This document shows positions 35,118 through 45,014 of a DNA stretch of 64,000 nucleotides, in pieces. How positions within the stretch are numbered: position 1 is the first letter of the stretch; each line of letters starts with the position of its first letter. The notes under the pieces were generated by a model, which saw nothing but the letters and a program-made list of their open reading frames with translations, was not told the origin of the DNA and did not search any database. The stretch is from Companilactobacillus keshanensis (GTDB lineage: Bacteria > Bacillota > Bacilli > Lactobacillales > Lactobacillaceae): assembly GCF_003946205.1 (NCBI RefSeq), contig NZ_RHOS01000009.1, positions 23,669 through 87,668 on the forward strand, in the 5' to 3' direction. The position numbers were made by a program, and so were the translations under genes.

Positions 35118-36464
35118 TTAAGAATGTGGCAAAACATTAATAATATAAAGCAACAATGCGAAGACAAAGAACAAACCATACATGATTCCATTAACTTCTT
35201 TTCTTCTACCAGCTGCGATCATTGTTAATGGATAAGCTAAGAATCCAAAGGCAATACCGTATGTGATGTTATATGTAAGCGGCATTGCTAGGACAGTCAA
35301 GAATGCCGGTAAAGCAATCTCGAACTTTTCCCAGTGGATACCCTTCATTGATTGTGCCATTAAAGCCCCAACAATAATTAGAACTGGGGCCGTTACATTC
35401 GATGTAACAACTGTCAAAAGTGGTGAGAAGAACATTGAAATTGCAAACAATACTCCAACTACTATTGAAGTTAATCCAGTTCTACCACCAATTGCAATAC
35501 CTGCACTTGATTCAACATAAGCAGTTGGAGGTGTTGTACCCATGATGGCTCCACTGACCATTGAAATAGAATCCGCCATCAGAGCACGCCCAATTCTTGG
35601 CATCTTACCATTTTTCATCAAGTGTGCCTGTTCAGCTAATCCTATCAAAGTACCGGCAGTATCAAAGAACGCTACCAGTAAGAAAATGATAACAACGGCC
35701 CAAAGTTGTGGTTGTTTAATATCGCCAACATGTGCAATACCAACGCCGAAAGTTGGCTTCAAACTAGGAATACCAGAAACAATATGACTTGGTAATGGAA
35801 TAAGCTTTGTAGCCAATCCGGCAATTGTAGTAAAGACCATACCGATGAAGATAGCGCCCGGAACTTTGCGACACATAAGTCCAGCCGTAACGATCAATCC
35901 GGCAATTGTTAATAGTGTCGTTGGATTCGTGAATGAACCGATCTCAACTAATGATGACTTACTAGCTTCGATCAATCCCCCACCTTGTAAACCGACAAAG
36001 GCAATAAATAGTCCTAATCCAGCTGAAACAGCTAATTTTAAATCTTGCGGAATTGAGTTAATAACCAATTCACGTAATTTTAATAACGAAATAATCAAGA
36101 AAATTATACTGGCAACAAAAACTCCTGCCATCGCTGTCTGCCAAGGAATCCCCATAGCAATAACAACTGAATAACTGAAGAAGGCATTATCACCTAATCC
36201 TGGTGCAATAGCAATCGGATAATTTGCTAAGATCCCCATCAAAACTGACCCGATCACACCAGTTAATGCGGTTGCCGTGAACAAAGCACCCTTATCCATA
36301 CCTGATGCCCCTAAAACTTGTGGATTAACAAACAAAATGTATGCCATTGATACAAATGTCGTCAACCCTGCTAGAAACTCACGCTTGATCGTAGTTCCAG
36401 CCTGATTAAGATGAAATAGTCGTTCAATAAAGCTTAAATTTTTTTCATCATTTAATGATTCCAA
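35118..36464 (-). CDS. NCS2-family nucleobase permease (guanine/hypoxanthine, AzgA/PbuG-like)
   Basis: The 448-residue membrane protein opens with RFFHLN-like ERLFHLNQAGTTIKREFLAGLTTFVSMAYILFVNP, the signature of the AzgA/PbuG branch. It has about 12-14 helices, GLGDNAFFSYSVV, and the NxGxT-like GTTPPTAYVESSAGIAIGGRTGL loop. It starts at TTG 36464 after GGGGGCG. These carriers import guanine, hypoxanthine or adenine with H+. A PurBox-like element lies upstream; no purine riboswitch was seen. Confidence 0.88.
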   Translation of the reverse strand: MESLNDEKNLSFIERLFHLNQAGTTIKREFLAGLTTFVSMAYILFVNPQVLGASGMDKGALFTATALTGVIGSVLMGILANYPIAIAPGLGDNAFFSYSVVIAMGIPWQTAMAGVFVASIIFLIISLLKLRELVINSIPQDLKLAVSAGLGLFIAFVGLQGGGLIEASKSSLVEIGSFTNPTTLLTIAGLIVTAGLMCRKVPGAIFIGMVFTTIAGLATKLIPLPSHIVSGIPSLKPTFGVGIAHVGDIKQPQLWAVVIIFLLVAFFDTAGTLIGLAEQAHLMKNGKMPRIGRALMADSISMVSGAIMGTTPPTAYVESSAGIAIGGRTGLTSIVVGVLFAISMFFSPLLTVVTSNVTAPVLIIVGALMAQSMKGIHWEKFEIALPAFLTVLAMPLTYNITYGIAFGFLAYPLTMIAAGRRKEVNGIMYGLFFVFALLLYIINVLPHS

Positions 36465-36560
36465 AATAAACGCCCCCGAAGAAAGATTACGAACTTATCT
36501 AGTATTACAGAAACATTTTGATTTTTCAAGACAATTAGAAACATTTATTACATAATTATA

Positions 36561-36577
36561 ATTATAGTTCGTGTTTT
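36561..36577 (-). promoter_or_regulatory. Possible PurR box upstream of the nucleobase permease
   Basis: On the minus strand AAACACGAACTAT resembles the Gram-positive PurBox (AWWWCCGAACWWT) with two mismatches. An extended -10, TGTAATACT, lies closer to the gene. Confidence 0.35.
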
Positions 36578-36608
36578 ACTGAACATTACCTCAGATTGCC
36601 CTCAAAAA

Positions 36609-36639
36609 AAGACATCCTACGCTGTTTGTAAGATGTCTT
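36609..36639 (-). terminator. Terminator of the clpL operon
   Basis: AAGACATCTTACA and TGTAGGATGTCTT-type arms pair with one mismatch and a T run follows on the minus strand. Confidence 0.85.
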
Positions 36640-36683
36640 AATTTTTTAAATCATTTTTTCAGAAAGGATGATTATCCTTCTTA

Positions 36684-36809
36684 CTATCTTTGTTTCAATT
36701 TATTAACGGCTTCTTGAATCGTTCTACCGTTCTCAAAAACATTCGAATCATTCTTGTCCACAGCCGTAAATAATTGATCTTTTAAATCTAATAAAATTCG
36801 ATACTTCAC
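36684..36809 (-). CDS. 41-residue protein encoded immediately after clpL
   Basis: A GTG with GGAGG nine bases upstream opens a 41-codon frame beginning MKYRILLDLKDQLFTAVD and ending IQEAVNKLKQR. It starts 20 bases after the clpL stop and ends before the operon terminator. The residue mix, an alternating beta-like segment then an amphipathic helix, looks like a real small protein. I know no family for it. It may be co-induced with ClpL under stress. Confidence 0.6.
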   Translation of the reverse strand: MKYRILLDLKDQLFTAVDKNDSNVFENGRTIQEAVNKLKQR

Positions 36810-36829
36810 GATCAATTACCTCCTTAGGA

Positions 36830-38911
36830 CTATTTTTTTACAATTTTAACAGTTCCATCGACTAATTCGGCCTTGAGATCCTTAACATCCAAGTTATCCA
36901 AATAAAATTCTGCGACTTTATCTCTGATCTGTTGCTCGATAACTCTTCTCAATGGTCTAGCACCCATAGCCTCATCGTATCCTTCATCGATCAGCCATTC
37001 TTTTGCTTCAGGTGTAACTTCCAAAGTAATCTGCTTCTTGGCTAAGTTCTTATTCACATCATCCAACATTAGATCGACAATTTGATTCAAATCTGTTTTA
37101 GAAAGATGTGTAAACTCAACTATACCATTGAATCTATTTAGAAATTCAGGACGGAAGTACGGTGCTAATTTATCCATTAGTTTTTCATCTTTAATAGCCT
37201 TTTCACCGAAGCCTGCATTGGATGTAGCAATAATGATCGTATTCTTGAAATCAACCACATTACCTTGTCCATCGGTCAAACGTCCGTCATCCATAACTTG
37301 TAATAACAATGTCAAAACTTGTGGGTTAGCCTTTTCTATTTCATCAAGTAAAACAATGGAATATGGATTACGTCTTACTCGTTCCGTCAAAGTATTCCCA
37401 TTGTCCTCATATCCAACATATCCAGCAGATGTACCAATTAACTTAGATACAGCAGTTAAGTCGGAATATTCACTCATATCCAAACGAACGATTGCATTCT
37501 TACTGCCAAACATGTCATTAGCTAATTGTTTTACAAGTTCTGTTTTACCAACACCAGTTGGACCAACAAATAGGAAACTTCCAATTGGACGATTTCCTTC
37601 ATCAAATCCTGCACGGTTACGCCGAATAGCCCTGACGACCATATCAACGGCTTCATCTTGACCAATGACATGACCTTTCAATCTCTTGCCCATATCCTTT
37701 AATCTTTCGATATCACTAGCGCCCATCTGAGAAACAGGTACACCAGTTAATCTTTGAACTGATTCAGCAATATCATTGATTTTTGCCACTGGTTCTGTTG
37801 GATCATCATTATTTAGTTTCGCATTAATATCTTCGATCTGTTTCTTAAGATCAGCGGCCTTTTCAAACTCTTCATTCTTAGCGGCTTTTTCTTTGTTGAT
37901 TTCTGCTTCTTTTAAAGATTTCTCAAGACTGACCTTATCAGTTACAGGATGCTTAGCTGCCAAATGTGCAGCTGTCATATCGATCAAATCAATGGCTTTA
38001 TCAGGAAGTGATCTCTGAGGGATATATTGAATCGAGTAATCCACGGCGGCCTTTAAAACATCATCAGGTAACTTAACATTATGATGATTTTCGTATGCCT
38101 TACGCAATCCCTTCAAAATAGCCACAGTAGCTTCTTTGCTTGGTTCATTGATTGTTACATCGTTGAATCTTCTTGCTAACGCGGCATCTTTCATGATCGT
38201 ATTACGATACTCATCTTGTGTTGTAGCACCAATTACGGCTAAATCTCCACGACTCAAAGCAGGTTTGATAATATCGGATAAGCCTTTACTACCAGCTTCT
38301 CCGCCAGCTGCACCTGTTCCAATGATTTGATGAATTTCATCAAAGAATAAAACAACATTTCCAGCTTTTTTAACTTCTTTGAGTAAATTTTGAACATTCT
38401 CTTCAAAGGAACCACGATATTGTGTACCCGCTTCAAGAGCTGATACATCAACTGAAATAATCTCTTTATCCTTGATAGTAGCCGGAACATCGCCTTTTAC
38501 AATAGCCTGTGCTAATCCCTCAACAACAGCTGTTTTACCGACACCCGCGTCACCAACTAAAATTGGATTATTTTTGGTACGACGGCTCAAGATCTCAGCC
38601 GTTTCTTGAATTTCTTTATCACGACCAATGACGGGATCAAGTAAACCATCACGGGCTTCTTGTGTTAAATTACGTCCTAATTTATCTAATAGCTTACCGT
38701 TTCCGGCACCTTTACTGTCTGCTTTTTGCTCTTCAACCGGAACATTTTTACCAGCTGTGCGCATCTCTTGATATCTTGCTAATTCTTCAGGTGTCAATTC
38801 ATGGCCGTTAACATAATACTTCGTACCGCCTTTTTGACCCATTAAACTGTTAAAGATATCGTCCATATCGTTATTTGAAAACAAATCGTCATCCCAAAAT
38901 GATCTTGCCAT
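36830..38911 (-). CDS. clpL: ATP-dependent Clp chaperone ClpL
   Basis: The 693-residue AAA+ protein matches ClpL, a stress disaggregase of lactobacilli and streptococci. The short Asp/Asn-rich N-terminus ([21 protein letters not shown]) lacks a Clp-N domain or zinc finger. The first ATPase module has GDAGVGKT and FFDEIHQ. A short UVR-like coiled segment ([21 protein letters not shown]) follows, and the second module has GPTGVGKT and LLDEIEK. GGAGG precedes the ATG. It is the middle gene of an operon with a small HTH protein and a 41-residue protein; no CIRCE or CtsR box was seen. Confidence 0.93.
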   Translation of the reverse strand: MARSFWDDDLFSNNDMDDIFNSLMGQKGGTKYYVNGHELTPEELARYQEMRTAGKNVPVEEQKADSKGAGNGKLLDKLGRNLTQEARDGLLDPVIGRDKEIQETAEILSRRTKNNPILVGDAGVGKTAVVEGLAQAIVKGDVPATIKDKEIISVDVSALEAGTQYRGSFEENVQNLLKEVKKAGNVVLFFDEIHQIIGTGAAGGEAGSKGLSDIIKPALSRGDLAVIGATTQDEYRNTIMKDAALARRFNDVTINEPSKEATVAILKGLRKAYENHHNVKLPDDVLKAAVDYSIQYIPQRSLPDKAIDLIDMTAAHLAAKHPVTDKVSLEKSLKEAEINKEKAAKNEEFEKAADLKKQIEDINAKLNNDDPTEPVAKINDIAESVQRLTGVPVSQMGASDIERLKDMGKRLKGHVIGQDEAVDMVVRAIRRNRAGFDEGNRPIGSFLFVGPTGVGKTELVKQLANDMFGSKNAIVRLDMSEYSDLTAVSKLIGTSAGYVGYEDNGNTLTERVRRNPYSIVLLDEIEKANPQVLTLLLQVMDDGRLTDGQGNVVDFKNTIIIATSNAGFGEKAIKDEKLMDKLAPYFRPEFLNRFNGIVEFTHLSKTDLNQIVDLMLDDVNKNLAKKQITLEVTPEAKEWLIDEGYDEAMGARPLRRVIEQQIRDKVAEFYLDNLDVKDLKAELVDGTVKIVKK

Positions 38912-38923
38912 ACAATTGCCTCC

Positions 38924-39145
38924 TCACTTCAGATAATGTAACTCCAAATCACGTAAAACTCTCCACATCTCAATATCTTGCGCTTTGGCAATTGCCTCAA
39001 TATCACGCAGATTAAGCGGAGTCGCGGAAGATTGGTCTTTGTTAAACGACTTATGCAGAGTGGTATAACCATACCCACTCTTCTTCGCTATGAAGTAGAT
39101 TGTTAAGTGCTTATCCTCTAAGTACGATTTAATGTCTATTTCCAT
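38924..39145 (-). CDS. Small Cro/C1-type HTH protein upstream of clpL
   Basis: A 73-residue protein from ATG 39145, with GGAGG upstream. It consists almost entirely of one helix-turn-helix (LTIYFIAKKSGYGYTTLHKSFNK) and two further helices (NLRDIEAIAKAQDIEMWRVLRDLE). It is 12 bases before clpL on the same strand. Its promoter carries three CACA/TGTG-type repeats (39174-39214), so it may be an autoregulator that controls clpL. Confidence 0.7.
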   Translation of the reverse strand: MEIDIKSYLEDKHLTIYFIAKKSGYGYTTLHKSFNKDQSSATPLNLRDIEAIAKAQDIEMWRVLRDLELHYLK

Positions 39146-39166
39146 ATCTCCAACCTCCACAAGTAC

Positions 39167-39214
39167 ATTATAGCACATCTGTGGCATGTTACAAATGTGA
39201 AGCATCACAGATAT
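39167..39214 (-). promoter_or_regulatory. Promoter and triple operator-like repeats of the HTH-clpL operon
   Basis: On the minus strand a TATAAT lies at 39167-39172, with TTGTAA or TTTGTA about 16-17 bases before it. Three related palindromic elements overlap: CACATCTGTG (39174-39183), TTACAAATGTGAA (39189-39201) and ATCACAGATAT (39204-39214). They are about 15 bases apart, so they partly share one helical face. Confidence 0.5.
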
Positions 39215-39279
39215 GACATATCTTTTTCCGTTATTATTTATCAAAATTTTGTTACACTGATATTAACAGAGGTGATCAA

Positions 39280-40989
39280 ATGAAAGAATTACTTAAATCA
39301 TTAGATAAATTAAATCGTATTTATGATCAATTTGACCTGTTAAATTTTCGAGCACATAAAGTAATACCACTGACTTTCAATAAAAAGGATAGTAAAAAAT
39401 TATTACCTCAAAATAAACGGCTCTATTTCAGTTATTCATATCTTGATAAAGAAAAAACCAGATTAACTAATCTGATCCTTTCGCAAGCTATTGATTTAAA
39501 AGACCCATTATTTAAACAAAATAAAGAACTACATCCCGCATTGATCGATAAATCATTAAAATTAAAAAATATCGACGAAACACATAAAAAAGAGACCGCC
39601 GATTTACCCAATAGAAATCGTAAAATCAACAAGTTGAAACGCTTGATCACAATGATTGATGATGAAAATATTGGATTGTGTCAGGGATATCTAACGCAAA
39701 TGAAAGTTCTTTTATATCAAAATAAAGACTCTCTATTTACTGAACGTACGAAAAAATATCAAGCAAAAGAATTACTTGATGACGTTGATTTTAGAATGAA
39801 AATCATGCAATTTGATTACGATCGTTACTTATATGAAGATTTCACACCAGAAAACTTTTTGAATTATCTGATTTTTGATAAAGTCCAAAGACACGCTAGT
39901 TTTATCAAATCATATGATGCGCGTGTTTTATTACCTGAAGCAGAACAATGTGGCTTTTCAGGTATCGCCTACGAAGTTGAAATAGATGGAATTCGTGAAT
40001 GCTATGTTACTTTCAAGGGTACAGAAGCCGATATGGATTATACTGAAAACTCCCGAAGTAAACGTTTGGAAAAATTTTTGTTGGAAGGATATAAAGACTG
40101 GAATTATAACGTAAAGGCTATATTAGTTGGTACTTCTGAGGAGTTGGATCAATTAGTCATGGCTAGAAAATTCATTAGTTACTTACAGAAAAGCATTCAA
40201 GATAAATGCTTTATATATGGCCTAGGTCACTCCCTAGGTGGACATTTAGTCCAAACCTTACAACTAACCGATGATTGCTTTAAAGCCGGTTACACTTTAA
40301 ATTCTGCCCCTGTGAACTTAAAGCAAGTGCAAGAAGTCACTCCAGACCTGTTTGATGAACAGATTTGGAACAAATTATTTAAATTGACAAATAAAAAAAC
40401 CGTAACTAATATTCTTAATCGAGAAATCAAACAGTTGTTACCTAGAGAATATCCAGAGATAATCAACCAGAGTTTTGAACAGGATCTGACCCAAGTATTC
40501 TATGAGATACCATATACAATTTGGATCGGACAAAAGTGGGAATACAATCTTAATACTTGGAAATATCCATTCAAAAATCATCTGGCCTCGTATCTTACTG
40601 AAAATGAGATCCACTCTTATCAACACTTCTTTGCACAGCTATTCAATTACCTGCAAGATTCTACAACTGGACCACAAGTAATGCGTAATGCCCTAGGATT
40701 TATGCGCGCACGTGTTAAGATCCTCCAAGATGATATTGATAAACCAGAAACGGCTGAATTCTTCTATGACTATTCGAACTATCTTTATGAATCAGGAATA
40801 TTCCTTGATCGACCGCAGGAAGTGACCGATGATTTTAATAAATCACAACCGACCATGTGGAAATCATCAAGACGAGAATGGCCATTTTTGAAGAGTTTAA
40901 ATATGGATATGTTGGAATTGTCAGTCTACTTCCACATTATTTCCGGAGTTAAGTACTTCTTGAACCGCACACCTAATAAAATAGAATAA
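39280..40989 (+). CDS. Large lipase-like protein of unknown function
   Basis: The 569-residue cytosolic protein has no signal peptide. Residues of about 1-190 are charged and helical. A fungal-lipase-like core follows: GFSGIAYEVEIDGIRECYVTFKGTE, then the nucleophile elbow YGLGHSLGGHLVQTL near residue 310. The C-terminal 180 residues are not recognised. A Ser nucleophile is thus likely, but the acid and histidine cannot be placed. It is divergent from the HTH-clpL operon and has its own ribosome site (AGAGGTG) and terminator. Confidence 0.65.
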   Translation: MKELLKSLDKLNRIYDQFDLLNFRAHKVIPLTFNKKDSKKLLPQNKRLYFSYSYLDKEKTRLTNLILSQAIDLKDPLFKQNKELHPALIDKSLKLKNIDETHKKETADLPNRNRKINKLKRLITMIDDENIGLCQGYLTQMKVLLYQNKDSLFTERTKKYQAKELLDDVDFRMKIMQFDYDRYLYEDFTPENFLNYLIFDKVQRHASFIKSYDARVLLPEAEQCGFSGIAYEVEIDGIRECYVTFKGTEADMDYTENSRSKRLEKFLLEGYKDWNYNVKAILVGTSEELDQLVMARKFISYLQKSIQDKCFIYGLGHSLGGHLVQTLQLTDDCFKAGYTLNSAPVNLKQVQEVTPDLFDEQIWNKLFKLTNKKTVTNILNREIKQLLPREYPEIINQSFEQDLTQVFYEIPYTIWIGQKWEYNLNTWKYPFKNHLASYLTENEIHSYQHFFAQLFNYLQDSTTGPQVMRNALGFMRARVKILQDDIDKPETAEFFYDYSNYLYESGIFLDRPQEVTDDFNKSQPTMWKSSRREWPFLKSLNMDMLELSVYFHIISGVKYFLNRTPNKIE

Positions 40990-40992
40990 CGA

Positions 40993-41025
40993 AAAAGCTG
41001 CTAATCAAAATGATTAACAGCTTTT
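40993..41025. terminator. Bidirectional terminator
   Basis: AAAAGCTGCTAATCA and TGATTAACAGCTTTT pair with one mismatch between the convergent lipase-like and SLAP protein genes. Confidence 0.85.
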
Positions 41026-41077
41026 ATTGGGTTTTGTTGAGTTTTAAGCGTGAATATGAAGAATATATCAGGTAAAT

Positions 41078-42535
41078 TTAACCTAGATCATTAGCGAATA
41101 CCCATTCATTTGTTGAAACACGATAAGCAGTTTTACCATCGATCATTGTTCTTTTATCAGTTCTCCAATATGTATTGGGAGCTAGAGCACGGTTACTAAC
41201 CATTTCACCGTTACTGTTGAAAAGATGCTTTGATATACCATTTGACGTTTTGATAGTTGTGTTACCTGCTTCGAATTCAAAAACATTGCTTGCTTTAACG
41301 AATTCATTTGTTGAAACGCCGTAGTATGTTTCACCGTTTAGAACCATTTTCTTATCTGTTACCCAGTCACTATTGATTGCAAGACCCCTATTAGCAACTC
41401 TCTTACCATCTTTTGAGTAAAGAGCAGATGGATTTTTAGTTGAGATCAAACCTTTAAAGGCAGTGATTTTTGCTGCAGTTAACTTAGCAACTTTTACTTC
41501 AATTATTGATTTATTATTATCAATTTTAATATTTTTAGATACACCCTTAGCCAATTCATAGCCTTCTGGAACTATTAATGACATGACTTGTCCATTTTTA
41601 CCAGAAATATTAGATGTTTGAACCTTTTTCTTTGTTGTTTGATCTACAAAGTTAATTGTAGTTTTGTATGTCTTTTTATCTGTAACTGTTGGTTTAGTTG
41701 TTAAACCCGGTTTAGCAGGTGTACTAGAATCTTTTGGTTTTACAGTAACAACAACAATTCCATTAGCAATCGTAAGATTTTTAGTTAATTTATCAGATAA
41801 TTCATATCCTTCGGGAATCTCAATTTGATCGATCAACATATAACGTTGTTCAGTGAGTACATCCTTAATTTCATAATTATTTATTTTTTCACCATTATTG
41901 GAATTTTCAATTTGATACTTTACGGTAATCGTTCTTGTTCCATCGATCTTAGGAACAACATGTACATCAATTGATCCATCTTTTTTAATTGTATAGGATT
42001 TCCCATTGTTTGAAGATAGCTTATAACCTGCTGGTGGTTGGACATTACTAATCATTACTTCTTTTGAATCATTTGAAACAGATACAGTCGTGTCATTCTT
42101 TAATTCTGTAGTATCATTTTTATCATCATTGATATAATTTATCATGATCGACTTATTTGTCTCTTTTTCAATTAGTTCTATTTCAACTACTTTATTACCT
42201 TTCTCTCCAGTAATTGAATATATGGATTTATCTTCTGCCAACTTATAACCAGTTAATTTAGTATTTTTACTATCATCAATTAATCCTTTAATTATGCTTT
42301 TACTAATAGCCGTTTCTGTACCCTGTACATATGTAGTAATAGGCGATCCTGTTTCAATTACTTTCCCTTTTGCATCTACAAATTTTAATGTAACCTTCAC
42401 ATCTTCGTTATTAACTACTTTTTGATTGGCTGTACCGTCAGCAGCTTGAACAACCAAACCTTGAATTGTACTTGGGTTTAACACCATGGCACTAAATAAT
42501 AAACTAGTTATAACAAGGGACTTTGTTTTCTTCAT
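41078..42535 (-). CDS. Secreted surface protein with MucBP-like repeats and two SLAP domains
   Basis: The 485-residue protein has a signal peptide (MKKTKSLVITSLLFSAMVLN) cleaved near residue 32. Four MucBP-like beta modules follow (VTLKFVDAKGKVIETG, SIMINYINDDKN, RTITVKYQIENSNNG, YKTTINFVDQTTKKKV), with a Pro/Thr linker before the last. Two C-terminal repeats of about 55 residues (LYSKDGKRVANRGLAINSDW, LFNSNGEMVSNRALAPNTYW, each ending STNEWV or STNEFV) are SLAP-type cell-wall attachment domains. There is no LPXTG. It probably sits on the wall as an adhesin. Confidence 0.85.
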   Translation of the reverse strand: MKKTKSLVITSLLFSAMVLNPSTIQGLVVQAADGTANQKVVNNEDVKVTLKFVDAKGKVIETGSPITTYVQGTETAISKSIIKGLIDDSKNTKLTGYKLAEDKSIYSITGEKGNKVVEIELIEKETNKSIMINYINDDKNDTTELKNDTTVSVSNDSKEVMISNVQPPAGYKLSSNNGKSYTIKKDGSIDVHVVPKIDGTRTITVKYQIENSNNGEKINNYEIKDVLTEQRYMLIDQIEIPEGYELSDKLTKNLTIANGIVVVTVKPKDSSTPAKPGLTTKPTVTDKKTYKTTINFVDQTTKKKVQTSNISGKNGQVMSLIVPEGYELAKGVSKNIKIDNNKSIIEVKVAKLTAAKITAFKGLISTKNPSALYSKDGKRVANRGLAINSDWVTDKKMVLNGETYYGVSTNEFVKASNVFEFEAGNTTIKTSNGISKHLFNSNGEMVSNRALAPNTYWRTDKRTMIDGKTAYRVSTNEWVFANDLG

Positions 42536-42640
42536 AAAATCTCTCCTAAGTGTTTGATTATTTGTTACCAGATAATCATATTTCAGTATTGTTTATTTAA
42601 TGTAAACCAAGTGTATTTTTGATGTAAATTTTCAGAAAAC

Positions 42641-42686
42641 AAAAAGGATTTAAGCAAAATTTTAATTTTTGCCTAAATCCTTTTTT
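42641..42686 (-). terminator. Terminator of the mntH-tetR operon
   Basis: AAAAAGGATTTAGGCAAAA and its complement form a long stem that includes the last codons and stop of the tetR gene, followed by a T-containing stretch. Confidence 0.75.
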
Positions 42687-43288
42687 GCAATCAATCGAAC
42701 CATCAAGCTGATCTCTGATTCAGTTAACTCTTTGACTTCTTTACTTATAACTTTATTATTCTTCAAAACCAACTCATCATAAAGTGATTTTTGAATAATT
42801 GAAATTATTATTCCAGTAGTATCTTCAAAGTTATTAACATCAATACTCAACAGATCTTTAATCAAATTCAATTCTTGAATTAATTTATTCTGAATGTTAC
42901 TTAGGATTTCTAATAACCAATCGGATTGGCTATCACTCAATAATGGACGTTCTCTTATTGTGATCATAAAAGATCGATAACTATCTTCATCTTCAAAAAT
43001 CAAACAAATACGTTCATACAAACCAATAATTTGTCGTTCTAAATCATATACTGTCTTAATTTCAGAAAACCAATCATCAATAACAACTGTTCTACTTTCT
43101 ATGCCTTGATGAACGATCGTATCAAGTATTTCTCTTTTACCATCTGGAAAATAATAATAAAGTGAGCCATCAGAAATATCAGCTTTACGACTGATCTCCC
43201 GTGTTGTTGTTGCATCGTAACCTTGTTCAGAAAACATGCTTTGAGCAACTTTTATTATCTTATCTTTTTGAAGTTCACTTTTTTCCAT
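42662..43288 (-). CDS. TetR/AcrR-family regulator of mntH
   Basis: A 208-residue TetR protein with the DNA-binding domain at residues 8-55 (IIKVAQSMFSEQGYDATTTREISRKADISDGSLYYYFPDG). It starts 10 bases after mntH on the same strand, with AGGAGC upstream. Two copies of a TTGAGCx-CGxTCAA palindrome upstream of mntH are likely its operators, giving feedback control of the operon. The inducer is unknown. Confidence 0.85.
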   Translation of the reverse strand: MEKSELQKDKIIKVAQSMFSEQGYDATTTREISRKADISDGSLYYYFPDGKREILDTIVHQGIESRTVVIDDWFSEIKTVYDLERQIIGLYERICLIFEDEDSYRSFMITIRERPLLSDSQSDWLLEILSNIQNKLIQELNLIKDLLSIDVNNFEDTTGIIISIIQKSLYDELVLKNNKVISKEVKELTESEISLMVRLIAKKDLGKN

Positions 43289-43298
43289 AAGCTTGCTC

Positions 43299-44666
43299 CT
43301 ACATTCCTGCTATTGTTTGAACGATTAGATAAATGTTTAAGATTATCAGAACAATTGTAGCAAACCATGCACTGTACTTGACCCACTTCTTGTTTATAAA
43401 TTCACCCATCAATTTCTTATCACTGGTGAAAATAACTAGTGGAATAATTGCAAATGGTAATGCAACACTTAAGAATACTTGTGAGAATGTCAGTAAATTT
43501 TCAATTTTGGCTTCATTATCATGATAATAAATAGCGAAAATCAAAACTGGTGTAACTGACAAAAGTCTTGTTAAAAGACGTTGTGCCCATAAAGGCATCT
43601 TTAATCTGATGAAGCCTTCCATGATAATTTGCCCAGAAAGTGTACCTGTAATAGTTGAACTTTGTCCAGATGATAGCAAGGCAACAGCGAATAACATACT
43701 TAAAATAGGACTGGCAATCGCACCAACGACTTGCTTATTACTTAAAGCATTGAATAAATCAACAAAACGTCCTAAGTCACTATTTGTTCCGTAGAACAAT
43801 GCAGCACCTAAAATCAAAAGTAAACTGTTAACTATGAAGGCAAGAAACAATTGAATATTTGAATCAATTGTTGAAAACTTGATTGCTTTAGCAATGTCCT
43901 TCTTATTCTCACGATCAACTTTTCTAGTTTGTGAAATTGATGATCCTAGATACAAATCATGAGGCATAACTGTAGCACCAACGATACCTAATGAAAGATA
44001 AAGCATTGATTTGTTAGTAATAATACTGCCGGCGGGAACATATCCACCAATAATACCTGAAACACTTGGTTTTGCTAAAAATACTTCGTATAAGAACACT
44101 AATAAAATAACTGCAACTAAGGTAGCAACGATAGCTTCAATTTTACGAAATCCTAATTTCATCAATAACAACAGGATCAAAACATCGGCCGCAGTAATCA
44201 AAATACCAACAATTAAGGGTATATTGAATAACAATTTAATAGCAATACCAGAACCAATAATTTCGGCAATATCAGTCGCCATGATAGCAAGTTCGGCAAT
44301 GATCCACAAAATGAATCCGCCAACTTTAGAAGTTCTCTCTCTAGTTAACTGAGCAAGATCTTTTCCAGTTACGATACCTAACTTGGCTGACATTGACTGC
44401 AATAGCATCGCAATCAAACTGGAAATAAGTACAACTGACAAAAGTGTGTACTTGAATTGAGCACCACCAGCGATAGATGTGATCCAATTACCTGGGTCCA
44501 TATAACCAACGGCAATCAAAACACCTGGGCCAGTAAAGGTCATCAATGTTCTCCAGAATCCAGCACCTTCTGGAACTTCAATGCTTCCATTAATTTCATC
44601 TAGACTCTTGTTATCAGCAGAGTTTGAGCTGACAAATTTCTTACTTGTTTCACTACCATTTTTCAT
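43299..44666 (-). CDS. mntH: Nramp-family divalent metal transporter (Mn2+/H+)
   Basis: The 455-residue Nramp protein has about 11-12 membrane helices. The helix-1 metal motif DPGNW (in [13 protein letters not shown]) and the helix-6 motif MPHDLYLGS are intact. It imports Mn2+, and possibly Fe2+ or Cd2+, with protons, and Mn is a major antioxidant in lactobacilli. The gene heads an operon with a TetR protein rather than being controlled by an adjacent MntR. Confidence 0.92.
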   Translation of the reverse strand: MKNGSETSKKFVSSNSADNKSLDEINGSIEVPEGAGFWRTLMTFTGPGVLIAVGYMDPGNWITSIAGGAQFKYTLLSVVLISSLIAMLLQSMSAKLGIVTGKDLAQLTRERTSKVGGFILWIIAELAIMATDIAEIIGSGIAIKLLFNIPLIVGILITAADVLILLLLMKLGFRKIEAIVATLVAVILLVFLYEVFLAKPSVSGIIGGYVPAGSIITNKSMLYLSLGIVGATVMPHDLYLGSSISQTRKVDRENKKDIAKAIKFSTIDSNIQLFLAFIVNSLLLILGAALFYGTNSDLGRFVDLFNALSNKQVVGAIASPILSMLFAVALLSSGQSSTITGTLSGQIIMEGFIRLKMPLWAQRLLTRLLSVTPVLIFAIYYHDNEAKIENLLTFSQVFLSVALPFAIIPLVIFTSDKKLMGEFINKKWVKYSAWFATIVLIILNIYLIVQTIAGM

Positions 44667-44753
44667 AGCAGTACCTCTTTTCTATTGGTTTAGAAATTCG
44701 GCGATATATTATCATTTCAACTTATGACGTTATCTCCGTATTTTTCAGGGGAA

Positions 44754-44823
44754 TTGAGCACACGATCAAGCTATACAGTGTACCTAGAACAATAAATATT
44801 GAATAATTTGAGCGTGCGCTCAA
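44754..44823. promoter_or_regulatory. Two TetR-type operators upstream of mntH
   Basis: A perfect palindrome TTGAGCGTGCGCTCAA lies at 44808-44823 and a related copy TTGAGCACACGATCAA at 44754-44769. The sites are 54 bases apart centre to centre, about five helical turns, and lie 90-155 bases before the mntH start. The rest of the 348-base gap (44667-45014) holds the pgi terminator and otherwise nothing recognised. Confidence 0.65.
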
Positions 44824-44955
44824 TTGACCATTGATACTATATCACGATTTACTGCAAAATACAGTATTTTATTTTGTAAAACTAAAAAAAATTTTATAAT
44901 AACTAAAAAAATTTCCCGAAGTTCTTTTGATTTATAAAACAATTTTTTATAAAAA

Positions 44956-44984
44956 AAGATGATAACCAAATTGGTCATCATCTT
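44956..44984 (-). terminator. Terminator of pgi
   Basis: AAGATGATGACCAA and TTGGTTATCATCTT pair with one wobble, and a T run follows on the minus strand. Confidence 0.88.
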
Positions 44985-45014
44985 CAACAAACTATTTTTA
45001 ATTTTAATTACGAA

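Noticed and set aside
36465..36600. Purine riboswitch upstream of the nucleobase permease
   Set aside because: The conserved three-way junction sequences (such as TATAA...GTTTCTACC) are missing; only a possible PurR box was kept.
37128..38330. Plus-strand open frames opposite clpL
   Set aside because: They mirror conserved ClpL codons on the other strand and have no ribosome sites.
39146..39279. CIRCE or CtsR box before clpL
   Set aside because: Neither TTAGCACTC-N9-GAGTGCTAA nor the AGGTCAAA-type tandem repeat is present.
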